Assembly (NCBI GenBank): GCA_018333955.1
Contig: JAGXSD010000001.1
Coordinates: forward strand, 1-64,000
Direction of reading: 5' to 3'
Origin: Erysipelotrichia bacterium
GTDB taxonomy: Bacteria > Bacillota_I > Bacilli_A > Erysipelotrichales > Erysipelotrichaceae
DNA length: 64,000 nt
Of this stretch, positions 52,599 to 62,068 are shown piece by piece (position 1 is the first letter of the stretch; each line of letters opens with the position of its first letter). The notes beneath the pieces were generated by a model that ran no database searches, had not been told where the DNA came from, and saw only the letters and a program-made list of their open reading frames with translations. A program made the translations under genes and the position numbers.

Positions 52599-54202
52599 GA
52601 TGCACCTCCTAAAGGTTCAAGTTCAATAACTTTATCAAATCGAGTTCTTAAATACTCAATATGACGATGCGTCACACAAACCATGGTTTTATTGAGTTTT
52701 AATAAGGTGTCATAAATCTTTTGTGATGTGACATCATCCAAACTTGCGGAAGGCTCATCCACAAACATGATTGGGAAATCATGGTAGAGTTCACGTGCTA
52801 TCGAGACGCGTTGACGTTGACCACCTGAGATATTTGAACCATCATTCACTAATATGTGATTTTCTTTAAGCTCTAAGGTTTCCACCCACTCACGCAAATC
52901 CACATCCTCTAAGACTTTCATCAGCTTATCATGATCATAGGTTTGATTTAGGATGATATTATTTTTAATTGAATCATTAAATAAGAAATGAGATTGACGA
53001 ATATAGCCTGCAGCTTCTAAAAAACTTTCATGATGGATTTGTTTAAGCTCAACCATATCCACATTAACTTCTCCACCATACGATGATAAGTTTTGGGCTA
53101 ATCATCCCACTAACGTTGTTTTCCCAGACCCTGAAGGACCAATCACAAGAACCTTTTCATGAGGTTTAATGGTAAATTCAAGTTGTTCAAACACTTTCTT
53201 AAGTTCATAACTAAAGGTTAAGGATACCACTTGCAGTTCTTCTTCAAACTTCATTTCAGAAGTGCCAATGATCTGCGGTTGGGTTTGAGTGATGCGATCA
53301 AATATATCAACGGAAGTACGAAGACGGTTAATAAAATTAAAACCACTTATCATACTCCATACAAGTTGTCCAATAAGATTAAAGACTAAAATAAGGGCTG
53401 TCAAAGTGATTTCATCTTGCACAAACAAGTAAGTAGCATAGACATAGATCACCATTTGATAAGAACCCGCAAGCCAATGATTCAAATTCGCTTGAATCTC
53501 ATCGATTTGAAAGGCTTTCTTCTTAATCTGTTCTAAGATTCGAATGATGGATTCAAAAGGTGGTTTAAAGAATTCTTCCGCATGATAGAGCTTAATCACT
53601 TCCAATCCTTGAAGGATATTGGATAGTGAGGTATTATACCCCGCATTGGCATTTTGCGTAAGTTCTTTATTTTTGCGTGCAATCGGTTTGAAAACACTGG
53701 TGATGCCATAAAGAAGTAAGGTCACTCCAATGGTCGACAAAGCAATGAGTGGTGAAATGAATAATAAAACAATGATTCCTAAGAAGAAGCTTCCAAAACT
53801 AAAGATGATGTTTAGAAGCGATAAGAAGAAATCTTTTTCAAACAAGTTAATATCAGACACTAACATCGACATGAAATGTTCCTTAGGAGTTTTACGATAA
53901 CTCTCATAGGTATGACTCATTATCTTTTGATAGGCAAGAGTTCTCACTTGAATGAGGATGTCTCTCATAAAGCCAATCCGTAAGAAGCGTGAAATCATTT
54001 GAACTCCAATGGGTGTAAAGGCAAAAAACACGACCCAAAGAATACGAGTTCGTATACCAATCCATGTGGCTTCTTCAATAATTCCAAACGCATTGGAGAG
54101 AGCTAGTGTTGAAAACAACCCACTTAATGTGGTTAGGAATGCTCCAATCATGTAAAAAATAAATTGCTTGCGATTTTGTTTTAGTAGTTGTGTAATACTC
54201 AT
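52595..54202 (-). pseudogene. ABC exporter half-transporter interrupted by an in-frame TGA
   Basis: Residues for the six-helix membrane domain and the start of the ATPase domain, including Walker A (GPSGSGKTTL), are encoded from the ATG at 54202 to TGA at 53102-53104. The same frame continues without another stop to 52595 and holds the rest of the ATPase: YIRQSHFLFNDSIKNNI, NISGGQRQRVSIAREL, IMFVDEPSASLD and the H-loop VTHRH. The total of about 535 codons is normal for a half-transporter. One base change has cut the gene in two right after Walker A. Other genes here use TGA as stop, so it is not read as Trp by rule. Recent mutation, read-through or a sequencing error are possible. Confidence 0.82.
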
Positions 54203-54377
54203 AGTAATTCTTTCTAAAAGTGATTCTAGTCTTAATTTTATCATATAGTTAACCTTAATCATGGTAACATATCACAAATTTTATGTAATTTAGACTTTGG
54301 CTGTTGCTCAGACCACCACATGGCTTGACACTCATCCCATTATGCGATACGCTTTTGTTTGTGAAATGAGGTCACAT

Positions 54378-55409
54378 ATGGCAAATTTCCTAAAGAAAAA
54401 GAATGTTTCATTATCATTAAAAATCTACTTCATCGATGCACTAAGTGCCATGGCCCTTGGTTTATTTTCAACGCTCATCATTGGACTTATTGTTCGTACA
54501 TTAGGCGATCAATCCAGTATTTGGTTTGGCACAAATATCATTAGTTCTCATCTCTCCACTTTAGGTCAAACTGCCATGGGACTGATGGGAGCTGGAATTG
54601 GAGTTGCGGTGGCCCATCGGCTTCAAGCGCTTCCACTTGTCTTATTTTCCAGTGCGGTCACTGGGATGATGGGAGCAACTTTAGGGGGCCCAGCCGGGTC
54701 ATTCGCTGCCGCTTTAATTGCCACTGAATTTGGAAAGCTTGTTTCTAAAGAAACTCAACTTGATATTCTAGTGACTCCTTTTATCACACTGCTTGTGGGC
54801 TCACTTGTGGCCTTATCAATTTCCCCATTGATTGCCCAACTGATGACTTCACTTGGTGCAATCATTATTGAAGCGACCACCTATCAACCATTCTTTATGG
54901 GCATGATTGTGTCGATGATTATGGGGTTTGTGCTTACTGCACCCATCTCTTCCGCAGCATTAGGAATCATGCTTAATCTAAGTGGCTTAGCAGCAGGTGC
55001 CGCGACTGTAGGTTGTGCTGCACACATGATTGGTTTTGCGATCATGGGATTAAAGGATAATAAACCTTCAAGTTTTATCTCAGTAGGTCTTGGAACAAGT
55101 ATGCTGCATATATCAAACATTGTGAAGAATCCTTGGATTCTAGTACCCCCCATTCTTACTTCCATCATTTTAGGTCCACTCTCCACTTTAGTATTCTCAA
55201 TGAGTAATATTGCGGCAGGATCAGGGATGGGCACAAGTGGACTGGTGGGTCAAATTACTACCTTAAATACGATGGGATGGAGTCAAGATGTACTACTTAG
55301 TGTAGGGCTACTTCACTTTATCTTACCTGCAGTGCTTACCTTTGTTTTCTATAAGTTCTTGGTTATCAAAGGCAAGATAAAACCATTAGATCTAAAATTA
55401 GATGTATAA
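54378..55409 (+). CDS. PTS-IIC-like membrane protein (PF13303 type)
   Basis: The 343-residue protein has about nine to ten membrane segments. IDALSAMALGLFSTLIIGLIV, GGPAGSFAAALIATEFGK and AAGSGMGTSGLVGQI fit the PTS_EIIC_2 family, found alone in many Bacillota without IIA or IIB partners; its substrate is unknown. I start at the ATG five bases after GAGGT; the frame is open 27 codons further to a TTG but without a ribosome site. It is transcribed away from the broken exporter gene, and a strong terminator follows. Confidence 0.82.
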   Translation: MANFLKKKNVSLSLKIYFIDALSAMALGLFSTLIIGLIVRTLGDQSSIWFGTNIISSHLSTLGQTAMGLMGAGIGVAVAHRLQALPLVLFSSAVTGMMGATLGGPAGSFAAALIATEFGKLVSKETQLDILVTPFITLLVGSLVALSISPLIAQLMTSLGAIIIEATTYQPFFMGMIVSMIMGFVLTAPISSAALGIMLNLSGLAAGAATVGCAAHMIGFAIMGLKDNKPSSFISVGLGTSMLHISNIVKNPWILVPPILTSIILGPLSTLVFSMSNIAAGSGMGTSGLVGQITTLNTMGWSQDVLLSVGLLHFILPAVLTFVFYKFLVIKGKIKPLDLKLDV

Positions 55410-55415
55410 AAAAAT

Positions 55416-55444
55416 GAGTCTTTCAATCGAAAGACTCGTTTTTG
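55416..55444. terminator. Bidirectional intrinsic terminator
   Basis: GAGTCTTTC / GAAAGACTC, a perfect 9-bp stem with an AATC loop, has A-runs and T-runs on the two sides. It separates the PTS-like gene and the convergent DegV gene. Confidence 0.88.
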
Positions 55445-55445
55445 T

Positions 55446-56294
55446 TTATAAAGATGATATCCCTACACCAAGTAGACCAGGTCCTGTATGAACCCCTAGT
55501 GCAGGTGATATTTCTGAGAAGAAGTAAGTGGCTTGATCACCATACACTTCCATTAGTTTTTCTTTTAGTTCTTGAGCCTCAAGAGGTGCATTCGCATGCG
55601 CAATACCGATTAAGTATTGTTTATCTTTTAAATAAAATGATTCAACTTTTTCTTGGAGAGCTTTTATCGATTTTTGACGTCCCCGCACTTTGGCCACCGT
55701 TGTATATATTCCTTGATCATCACAGGTAATAAGTGGTTTAAGTTCTAAGGCTGTGCCTAAGAAACCACTGACTTTACCAATGCGTCCACCTTTTATAAGA
55801 TACTCTAACGTTGATAAGACAAAATAGACTTTTGTATGGTGAATAGACGCTTCAATCTTAGGCTTGAGCTCTTCAAAGCTTAATCCTTCTTTAACCCACT
55901 GAGCTGCTCTAATCGCAGTAAGGCCACTACCAATACCTATATTTTTCGTATTAAAGACGTCCATTGGAATTTCAGATTCCTGTGCATGGAGTTTCACCAT
56001 ATTGAAGGTTCCTGATAATCCAGAAGAAAGGATGATTGCGACAATACGTGTGAATCCTTGTGCTTTAATCGTAGAGATAATGTGAGTTAGGTCTTCTCCA
56101 AAAGGAAGTGAAGTGGTAGGAACTTCAGTTTTGAGGTTTTCTAAGACAGTCTTCGAATCAATGTCCACACCATCACGATAACTACGAGCTTTATAATTCA
56201 CTTGAAGTGGAAGAATGAAGATAGGATGAGTTTGCATCATCGATGCAGGGACATCACTACCAGAGTCGGTCAAAATAGCAATTTTTTCAATCAT
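55446..56294 (-). CDS. DegV family fatty-acid-binding protein
   Basis: The 282-residue protein has the DegV pattern: IAILTDSGSDVP, a central LSSGLSGTFNMV, STLEYLIKGGRIGKVSGFLG and LKPLITCDDQG. It would bind a fatty acid for the kinase FakA, like the other DegV protein near 9000. The ATG lies one base after the stop of the DUF1836 gene and has no ribosome site of its own, so translation depends on that gene. The longer in-frame start inside the DUF1836 gene is unlikely because the family begins with the IAILTDSGSD strand. Confidence 0.92.
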   Translation of the reverse strand: MIEKIAILTDSGSDVPASMMQTHPIFILPLQVNYKARSYRDGVDIDSKTVLENLKTEVPTTSLPFGEDLTHIISTIKAQGFTRIVAIILSSGLSGTFNMVKLHAQESEIPMDVFNTKNIGIGSGLTAIRAAQWVKEGLSFEELKPKIEASIHHTKVYFVLSTLEYLIKGGRIGKVSGFLGTALELKPLITCDDQGIYTTVAKVRGRQKSIKALQEKVESFYLKDKQYLIGIAHANAPLEAQELKEKLMEVYGDQATYFFSEISPALGVHTGPGLLGVGISSL

Positions 56295-56295
56295 T

Positions 56296-56742
56296 TTAAT
56301 TTTGAGATGTAATCCATTGTTGTGCACGTTTTTGATGAGCAATACACTGAGTGGCATGAAACATGATAGGACTTAGCCCTTCATGAACTAGTTCACTTTC
56401 TTGTGGAGTATTGAGTGCATGCACTAAAGCATCAATAAATGCATTGTATGCTTCTTTTAATCCAAGACGCTTTGTTTCTTTAAGAATGCCTTCTTTGATC
56501 AAAGAGATATCAAATCCTTCTTTAAGAAATGCAATCACAAAAAGATAAGCAATATGAAGTCTTTGGTAACGTTTTTTCTTGGGAGGTGGGATTAGTCCTA
56601 ACTTTACGTAATTGTTTATCATTGCCTTCGTAAGTGGTTTAACATGGTAAATCTCACACAAAGGATTAATAAGTGATAACACTTGATCAGCATAAAGTTC
56701 TAGTTTTGGTAATTCTTCCCAAAGAGGTAAATTGGATTGCAT
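56296..56742 (-). CDS. DUF1836 putative helix-turn-helix protein
   Basis: The 148-residue protein fits DUF1836: LPLWEELPKLELYADQVLSLI at the start, then LTKAMINNYVKLGLIPPPKKKRYQRLHIAYL, which looks like a MerR-type winged helix. The family is common in Bacillota beside degV genes and is thought to regulate transcription. I chose the ATG behind AAAGGAAA. A TATAAT box and a perfect 12-bp palindrome lie upstream, so it may control its own operon with degV. Confidence 0.85.
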   Translation of the reverse strand: MQSNLPLWEELPKLELYADQVLSLINPLCEIYHVKPLTKAMINNYVKLGLIPPPKKKRYQRLHIAYLFVIAFLKEGFDISLIKEGILKETKRLGLKEAYNAFIDALVHALNTPQESELVHEGLSPIMFHATQCIAHQKRAQQWITSQN

Positions 56743-56766
56743 CAGGTTTCCTTTCTTATTACATGA

Positions 56767-56800
56767 ATTATAACACATAGTTATGATAATTACATGTAAT
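56767..56800 (-). promoter_or_regulatory. Promoter with palindrome upstream of the DUF1836-degV unit
   Basis: TATAAT on the minus strand is at 56767-56772. The perfect palindrome ATTACATGTAAT (56789-56800) covers the place of the -35 box, as an operator would. Confidence 0.5.
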
Positions 56801-56850
56801 GATGATTGAATTTATGAGTATTTTATCATGTTTTTCTGATAACAGAAAAG

Positions 56851-57903
56851 CTATCTTGCGATAGCTTCACTATTGACGACACGATTTCGTCCTTGTTCTT
56901 TGGCTTTATAGAGTAAATCATCTGCATTGCGAATACTTTCTTCAAGTCCCATCTCCACGTTGCAGCAATTATAGAATGCACCAATACTTACTGAGATATT
57001 AAAGGTTTTTGTTTTTGTTTCGATTGGTGTATTTTGGATAAGTTCTAAGATTTTAGCAGCTTTTTCTCTAAAGAAGCGTGCTCTTTCCATTTCCATAATA
57101 ATGAGGAATTCTTCTCCTCCATATCTTACGACTAAATCTTCTCCACGAATACTTTGTTTCAGAAGTTGCGCGACTTTGATTAACACTTCATCCCCGACTA
57201 AGTGACCATAGGTATCATTAATTTTTTTAAAGTGATCAATATCAATCATCATGACTCCAAGACCTTTATAGTCTTGGTCTAAAGGCTTCTCTAAGTATTG
57301 ATTAAGACTTAAGCGATTAGGAAGTCCAGTGAGTGGATCTTGTTGGGCTATTTCTTCAAGTTTAGATCGATTCCTTTTAGCGATATTTTCGTAGTAGTAT
57401 GCTGAATGTGCTACAGCAGTGACATTGAGGAGGACATTCATGACGAAGAAGATATTAAGAAAGATGGGTTCAATCTCAGTGAGAGGTGGGTAGACTTGTA
57501 AGTAGAAGTAGGTGGCCATCATGATTAATGCCTGTATAACCACACCAATGAAACGATGCTTTGTGGACCAGTTGGTGTAAATGATTAAGATGGACATATT
57601 GAGGTGAAATAATTGAAATCCGCTTATGAGTCCAAAGGCAATGGTTTCAGCAGCCGTTACAATAGTGACCATGGTGATGAAGATAAATGAAGCGAAACCA
57701 TAGCGTTGTTTTCTATTTAAGTAGAGCACAAACAGCGTAATAAACATAGTGTAGAAATTGATATAGAAGATCATCATATTTCCTACAATATAAAAAAGAG
57801 GAAGAATAAAGATATAAGATGCCAAGGTGCTAAGGTAGACAATGTTAGCTTGTTTACTATATTGCCAGTACTCTATATCATGTTTCTCTGATAGTAGTCG
57901 CAT
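56851..57903 (-). CDS. Membrane-bound diguanylate cyclase with inhibition site (GGEEF)
   Basis: The 350-residue protein has about six membrane segments in the first 175 residues, a short coiled stretch, then a GGDEF domain: DPLTGLPNRLSL, MIDIDHFKKINDTYGH and the active site YGGEEF. RGED stands five residues before GGEEF, an intact RxxD site for feedback inhibition by c-di-GMP, unlike the other two cyclases in the window. CGGAGAA precedes the chosen ATG. It lies next to the pilin gene and reads the same way, so it may supply c-di-GMP to the pilus ATPase PilB. Confidence 0.93.
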   Translation of the reverse strand: MRLLSEKHDIEYWQYSKQANIVYLSTLASYIFILPLFYIVGNMMIFYINFYTMFITLFVLYLNRKQRYGFASFIFITMVTIVTAAETIAFGLISGFQLFHLNMSILIIYTNWSTKHRFIGVVIQALIMMATYFYLQVYPPLTEIEPIFLNIFFVMNVLLNVTAVAHSAYYYENIAKRNRSKLEEIAQQDPLTGLPNRLSLNQYLEKPLDQDYKGLGVMMIDIDHFKKINDTYGHLVGDEVLIKVAQLLKQSIRGEDLVVRYGGEEFLIIMEMERARFFREKAAKILELIQNTPIETKTKTFNISVSIGAFYNCCNVEMGLEESIRNADDLLYKAKEQGRNRVVNSEAIAR

Positions 57904-58002
57904 AATGTTTTCTCCGTAAAAATATGATACTTCTATCATCAAACAAATTCAAGAAATATCATTCATTTATATAATTATGTTGGGAATTGTCGGAAAGATG
58001 AC

Positions 58003-58034
58003 AATAAAAAAACCAATGCGGTTAGGCATTGGTT
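58003..58034 (-). terminator. Intrinsic terminator after the pilin gene
   Basis: AACCAATGC / GCATTGGTT with a 6-base loop is followed by seven T in the direction of the pilin gene. Confidence 0.85.
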
Positions 58035-58049
58035 AATATCAAGATATAA

Positions 58050-58394
58050 TTATGGTAGTTTCTTAATTTCACCTGTTGTTGCATCTAATCCATAAGTGCC
58101 TGTAGGTGCTACACAACTAAATGCTGAAACAACTCCATTAGCTGCTGTTACTGAACAAGTTCCAGTTCCATCAGGAATAGTAGGTGCAGCTGGTGCAGTC
58201 TCTGAAACTAGTAATTCTACAACGTATGCTGCATAAGCTGAGCGAGTATTCGCTAAATCTCTAGCTTCGTTTGCACGAGCAATATTTGATGAAACTGTAG
58301 GAATAATAATAGCTGCTAATACCGCTAAGATAGCGATGACGACGATTAATTCAATGAGGGTAAAACCTTTACGATTCTTAATCTTTTTGAACAT
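58050..58394 (-). CDS. Type IV pilin
   Basis: The 114-residue prepilin has a basic leader of ten residues ending RKG, then the cleavage site and N-methylated helix FTLIELIVVIAILAVLAAI with Glu at mature position 5. A helix and a short globular part follow. Two Cys (in TGTCS and AFSC) could form the disulfide loop usual for pilins. Small size and the absence of other pilins nearby suggest that this is the main subunit. AAGGAGA precedes the ATG. It is last in the row pilB-pilT-pilin and has its own terminator. Confidence 0.94.
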   Translation of the reverse strand: MFKKIKNRKGFTLIELIVVIAILAVLAAIIIPTVSSNIARANEARDLANTRSAYAAYVVELLVSETAPAAPTIPDGTGTCSVTAANGVVSAFSCVAPTGTYGLDATTGEIKKLP

Positions 58395-58500
58395 GATGTA
58401 TGTCTCCTTTTGTTAGTTTTATTTAACATCTTTATTCTATGATTGTCAATATATTTTGATATAAGTATGTGAATATAGTATCAATTATGTGATTATTGAA

Positions 58501-59547
58501 TTAGATTAAGCGTTTTAGGAACTCTTTGTTGCTACAAATTTCTAACGCAGTATCAACACTAATAGCACCTTCTTTAATATAACTTGCTAAGCAAGCTTCT
58601 AATGATTGCATACCAATACGTGATCCGGTTTGAATACTTGAATTAATTTGCACAATTTTGTTCTCACGGATGAGGTTTCCAATCGCATCCGTCATGATCA
58701 TAATTTCATGCACTGCAACACGTCTTGGTTCATCAATACGTGGGATTAAGGCTTGAGAGACAACTCCTTTTAACACAGAAGCTAATTGAGTTCTAATCTG
58801 AGCTTGTTGATGGGGTGGGAAAACGTCAATGATACGATCGATGGTGCTTGCTGCACCCGTGGTATGGAGGGTTGAAAAGACCAAATGCCCTGTTTCTGCA
58901 GCCGTTAGTGCTAAAGATATGGTTTCAAAGTCACGCATCTCTCCTACTAGGATGACATCAGGATCTTCACGAAGTGCCGATCTTAAAGCTTTTTCAAAAC
59001 TATGAGCATCTTTATGAATTTCTCTTTGATTAATGAGTGATTTCTTTGGAGCATGGATATATTCTATCGGATCTTCTAACGTTAGAATATGCTTTGCCTT
59101 ACGCTCATTAATATAATCAATCATGGCCGCTAAGGTGGTGGATTTTCCGCTCCCTGTAGGACCAGTGACCAAAATCATACCTCTTGGTTCATCCGCAAGT
59201 GTTTTTAGTATTTGTGGCAGCCCTAGTTGATCGATTGTTGGGATTTTATTGCGTAACAAACGCATTGCAATCGCAGGCTGCCCTTGAGCCCTAAAGATGT
59301 TTAAACGATATCGATTTTTATTAGAGTCCATATAGGCTGTATCTATATCATGACCTTCTTGGTATAACTTTTGTTGTTCATGATTTAGCATGCCATTGAT
59401 CCAACCAAAAACCACTTGAGAATTTAGTTCAGGGTAATCAAGTCGTACTAACTGCCCTAATTTTCTAACAATTGGTGGCATTTTTGCCACAAGATGGATA
59501 TCGGAGCAATCGTTCTCAAATGCATATTGTAAAATTTCTTCTAACAT
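58501..59547 (-). CDS. pilT: Type IV pilus retraction ATPase PilT
   Basis: The hexameric ATPase of 348 residues depolymerises the pilus. DIHLVAKMPP is at the N-terminus, Walker A GPTGSGKST is at 129-137, the Asp box has TLEDPIEYI, Walker B is VILVGEMRD and the His box HLVFSTLHT. The AIRNLIREGK-like segment of PilT reads IGNLIRENKI and is typical of PilT rather than PilB. A pilT gene means that the pili can retract, so twitching or DNA uptake is possible. It starts 12 bases after pilB. Confidence 0.95.
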   Translation of the reverse strand: MLEEILQYAFENDCSDIHLVAKMPPIVRKLGQLVRLDYPELNSQVVFGWINGMLNHEQQKLYQEGHDIDTAYMDSNKNRYRLNIFRAQGQPAIAMRLLRNKIPTIDQLGLPQILKTLADEPRGMILVTGPTGSGKSTTLAAMIDYINERKAKHILTLEDPIEYIHAPKKSLINQREIHKDAHSFEKALRSALREDPDVILVGEMRDFETISLALTAAETGHLVFSTLHTTGAASTIDRIIDVFPPHQQAQIRTQLASVLKGVVSQALIPRIDEPRRVAVHEIMIMTDAIGNLIRENKIVQINSSIQTGSRIGMQSLEACLASYIKEGAISVDTALEICSNKEFLKRLI

Positions 59548-59558
59548 TGTTGGGTTCC

Positions 59559-61244
59559 TTACTCAGTAGAATACAGAATATTCACTCCTTCTTCTACACT
59601 TGTAACTCCTTCCTTAATTAAATCAATGACTTCATCAGCCAACATTCTCATCTTTTTCTCTTTGGCATAATTCTTGAGGGCATCCATACTCGCATTATGA
59701 GAAATGAGTTGTTCTAATGCCGAGTCGATTAGAATTGTTTCAAATACCGCAGTTCGTCCTGAATAACCTGTATTGTTACAGAACTTACATCCTTTACCAA
59801 CATGGGCATGAGATAAGTTTGTACCAAGAAGTAGATTATCAGCACTTTCAACCTCAACTTGAATCTTACAATGAGTACAAATCTTCTTCACCAATCGCTG
59901 TGCAATGACACATTTTACTGATGAAGCTACTAAATATGGTTCAATCCCCATATCGGTTAAGCGTACAACTGTAGAAAGTGCATCGTTGGTATGGATGGTT
60001 GATAAAACAAAGTGACCTGTAATCGCAGCACGAATCGCAATCTCAGCCGTTTCGGTATCACGAATCTCCCCTACCATGATGGTGTCAGGGTCTTGACGTA
60101 AGATTGAGCGAAGTCCATTCGCAAAGGTTAGTCCAGCACGAGTATTAACTTGAACTTGAGTAATCGATTCAAATTTACGCTCAATTGGATCCTCAATGGT
60201 TACAATGGCTTTAGTAGGATCATTAAGTTTTGCCAACATGGAATAAAGTGTGGTGGTTTTACCACTACCCGTAGGACCAGTGACAAGTAAGATACCATGA
60301 GGTAAGCGTAAGGCTTTTTCAATCATTCCAATGGTGTAGTTTGAAAGTCCTAAACTGTGTAAATCATAACTAATACTTCGATCTGCACCAAGTAGACGCA
60401 TAACAACTTTCTCACCATGTGCTGTAGGGATTGTTGAAATACGTAAGTCAAAGCGCGCATTTTCATGACGATAACGTAATCCACCGTCTTGTGGAATTCG
60501 TTTTTCCGCAATATTCATGCCACTGATAATCTTAATACGTGTGGTAATGAGTTGATGTACTTCATGAGTGAACTGAGAATACAACTGCAAATCACCATCA
60601 ATTCTAAATCTTACACGAGTAAATGTTTCTTCAGGTTCGATGTGAATATCACTTGCATTTTGTTGATAAGCTTCCATGATAATACTATTAACAAGTTTTA
60701 CCACTGGCGCAGATTCAACCCGCTCAGCCATACTGACATCATCTAAGTCGAGGGCTTCAATCTCAGAAGTGCTTAACCCATCTAGACGAATATCTTCCAT
60801 GAGATCATCAGTATTACTACGACGGTAAGCACGATCAATTGCGCGAATGACATCTTGACGAGATGAAATAACAGTCTTGACTTCTAATCCTGTAATCATG
60901 CTTAAATCTTCTAAACATGCGAAATCAAGAGGATCATTAGTGGCGATAGTTAAGGTACCTAAACGCAAGTAAAGAGGGAAAATTTCATGCTTTCTTGCGA
61001 AAGATTCTGGAACCAAACGAACAACATCAAAGTCAATCATGAGCATTGGATTTTCAACGAAATCAACTTTAAGTCGCTTAGCTAAGGCTTGTAAAATATC
61101 CTTTTCACTCACGTAGCCAAGATCGATAATGACCTCACCTAATCGCTTTTTCATGACTTTTTGTCGTGATAAAGCTTCATCGAGTTGAACTTGAGTAATG
61201 AGATTCTCTTCTAGTAATAATTGCCCGAGTGGGATGGAAATCAT
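59559..61244 (-). CDS. pilB: Type IV pilus assembly ATPase PilB with MshEN domain
   Basis: The 561-residue ATPase drives pilus growth. Residues 1-140 are an MshEN (T2SSE_N) domain with two repeats: PLGQLLLEENLITQVQLDEA and RLGEVIIDLGYVSEKDILQA. In relatives the RLG repeat binds c-di-GMP; the second repeat is canonical, the first has Pro in place of Arg. The ATPase domain has Walker A GPTGSGKTTT (323-332), TIEDPIE, Walker B and His box HFVLSTIHT. Four Cys (CTHC and CKFC) form the zinc site. The start has AAGGAGG. It heads the pilB-pilT-pilin row, and prepilin peptidase is encoded divergently. Confidence 0.95.
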   Translation of the reverse strand: MISIPLGQLLLEENLITQVQLDEALSRQKVMKKRLGEVIIDLGYVSEKDILQALAKRLKVDFVENPMLMIDFDVVRLVPESFARKHEIFPLYLRLGTLTIATNDPLDFACLEDLSMITGLEVKTVISSRQDVIRAIDRAYRRSNTDDLMEDIRLDGLSTSEIEALDLDDVSMAERVESAPVVKLVNSIIMEAYQQNASDIHIEPEETFTRVRFRIDGDLQLYSQFTHEVHQLITTRIKIISGMNIAEKRIPQDGGLRYRHENARFDLRISTIPTAHGEKVVMRLLGADRSISYDLHSLGLSNYTIGMIEKALRLPHGILLVTGPTGSGKTTTLYSMLAKLNDPTKAIVTIEDPIERKFESITQVQVNTRAGLTFANGLRSILRQDPDTIMVGEIRDTETAEIAIRAAITGHFVLSTIHTNDALSTVVRLTDMGIEPYLVASSVKCVIAQRLVKKICTHCKIQVEVESADNLLLGTNLSHAHVGKGCKFCNNTGYSGRTAVFETILIDSALEQLISHNASMDALKNYAKEKKMRMLADEVIDLIKEGVTSVEEGVNILYSTE

Positions 61245-61263
61245 AAACAGACCCTCCTTATGT

Positions 61264-61291
61264 TTGATTCCGTTTAAACTTTTTGTATAAT
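61264..61291 (+). promoter_or_regulatory. Promoter of the prepilin peptidase gene
   Basis: TTGATT and a perfect TATAAT are spaced by 16 bases, 22 bases before the start codon. Confidence 0.6.
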
Positions 61292-61312
61292 GGTATTCAA
61301 AGAGGTAAACCT

Positions 61313-62068
61313 ATGGAAATTGTGTTGAATATGGTTGCGTTTGCTTTTGGAGCGATATTTGGATCATTCTACAATGTAGTTATCTATCGATTACCTAGGA
61401 AATTATCGATTTCTAAGGGAACCTCATTTTGTCCTCAATGTAAACATCGAATTATGCCCCTAGAATTAATTCCTATTGTGAGTTTTATTTTCTTAAGAGG
61501 AAAATGTGCTCATTGTCATACACCCATTTCATTTCGTTATCCACTCATTGAGTTTATTACGGGTTTAACCTTTATGCTGTCATATTTGCGATTTGGATTA
61601 TCCTATTCTACTTTAGTCGCAATGATTTTAGCTTCACTATGCATTATTGTAGCCATGATTGATTTTGATACCATGGAAATCTATGATCGATTTAATATTA
61701 TGATTTTATTATTAGCACTAATCTCAATGATTGGGTTATCTCCTTTACCACTAACTGATCATATTATCGGCTTTTTTGTTATTAGTGTACCCCTTTACAT
61801 AATTGCGATTATCACAAATGGAATTGGGGGTGGAGATATAAAACTTATGGCTGTGAGTGGACTACTTTTGGGATATCAAGCAACCTTAATTGCATTCTTT
61901 ATTGGTGCAATACTTGGAGGTAGTATGGCCATCTATTTACTCGTGACCAAACAAACTCAAATGAAATCACTCATCGCATTTGGACCATATTTATGTGTCG
62001 GAATATTTACTTCCTACTTATATGGTCTAGAAATATTTAATTGGTATTTGAACCTATTTAGGATCTGA
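61313..62068 (+). CDS. pilD: Prepilin peptidase
   Basis: This 251-residue membrane aspartic protease cuts and methylates prepilins. FGAIFGSFYNVVIYRLP is the N-terminal signature, the zinc loop has CPQC and CAHC, and the two catalytic Asp are in IDFDTMEIYD and GGGDIKLM. The presence of the Cys loop suggests both cutting and methylating activity. I start at the ATG behind AGAGGTAAA; a TATAAT box overlaps the longer frame. It is divergent from pilB and its 3' end overlaps the pilO gene end by 15 bases on the other strand. Confidence 0.95.
   Translation: MEIVLNMVAFAFGAIFGSFYNVVIYRLPRKLSISKGTSFCPQCKHRIMPLELIPIVSFIFLRGKCAHCHTPISFRYPLIEFITGLTFMLSYLRFGLSYSTLVAMILASLCIIVAMIDFDTMEIYDRFNIMILLLALISMIGLSPLPLTDHIIGFFVISVPLYIIAIITNGIGGGDIKLMAVSGLLLGYQATLIAFFIGAILGGSMAIYLLVTKQTQMKSLIAFGPYLCVGIFTSYLYGLEIFNWYLNLFRI

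Noticed and set aside
53062-54202. TGA read as tryptophan (mycoplasma code)
   Set aside because: Other genes end with TGA at sensible places, several with ATGA overlaps (for example near 31866 and 39004), and Trp is encoded by TGG throughout. The single TGA in the exporter gene is an exception.
54203-54377. Riboswitch upstream of the PTS-IIC-like gene
   Set aside because: The region is long enough, but I found no conserved riboswitch motif and no terminator in it.
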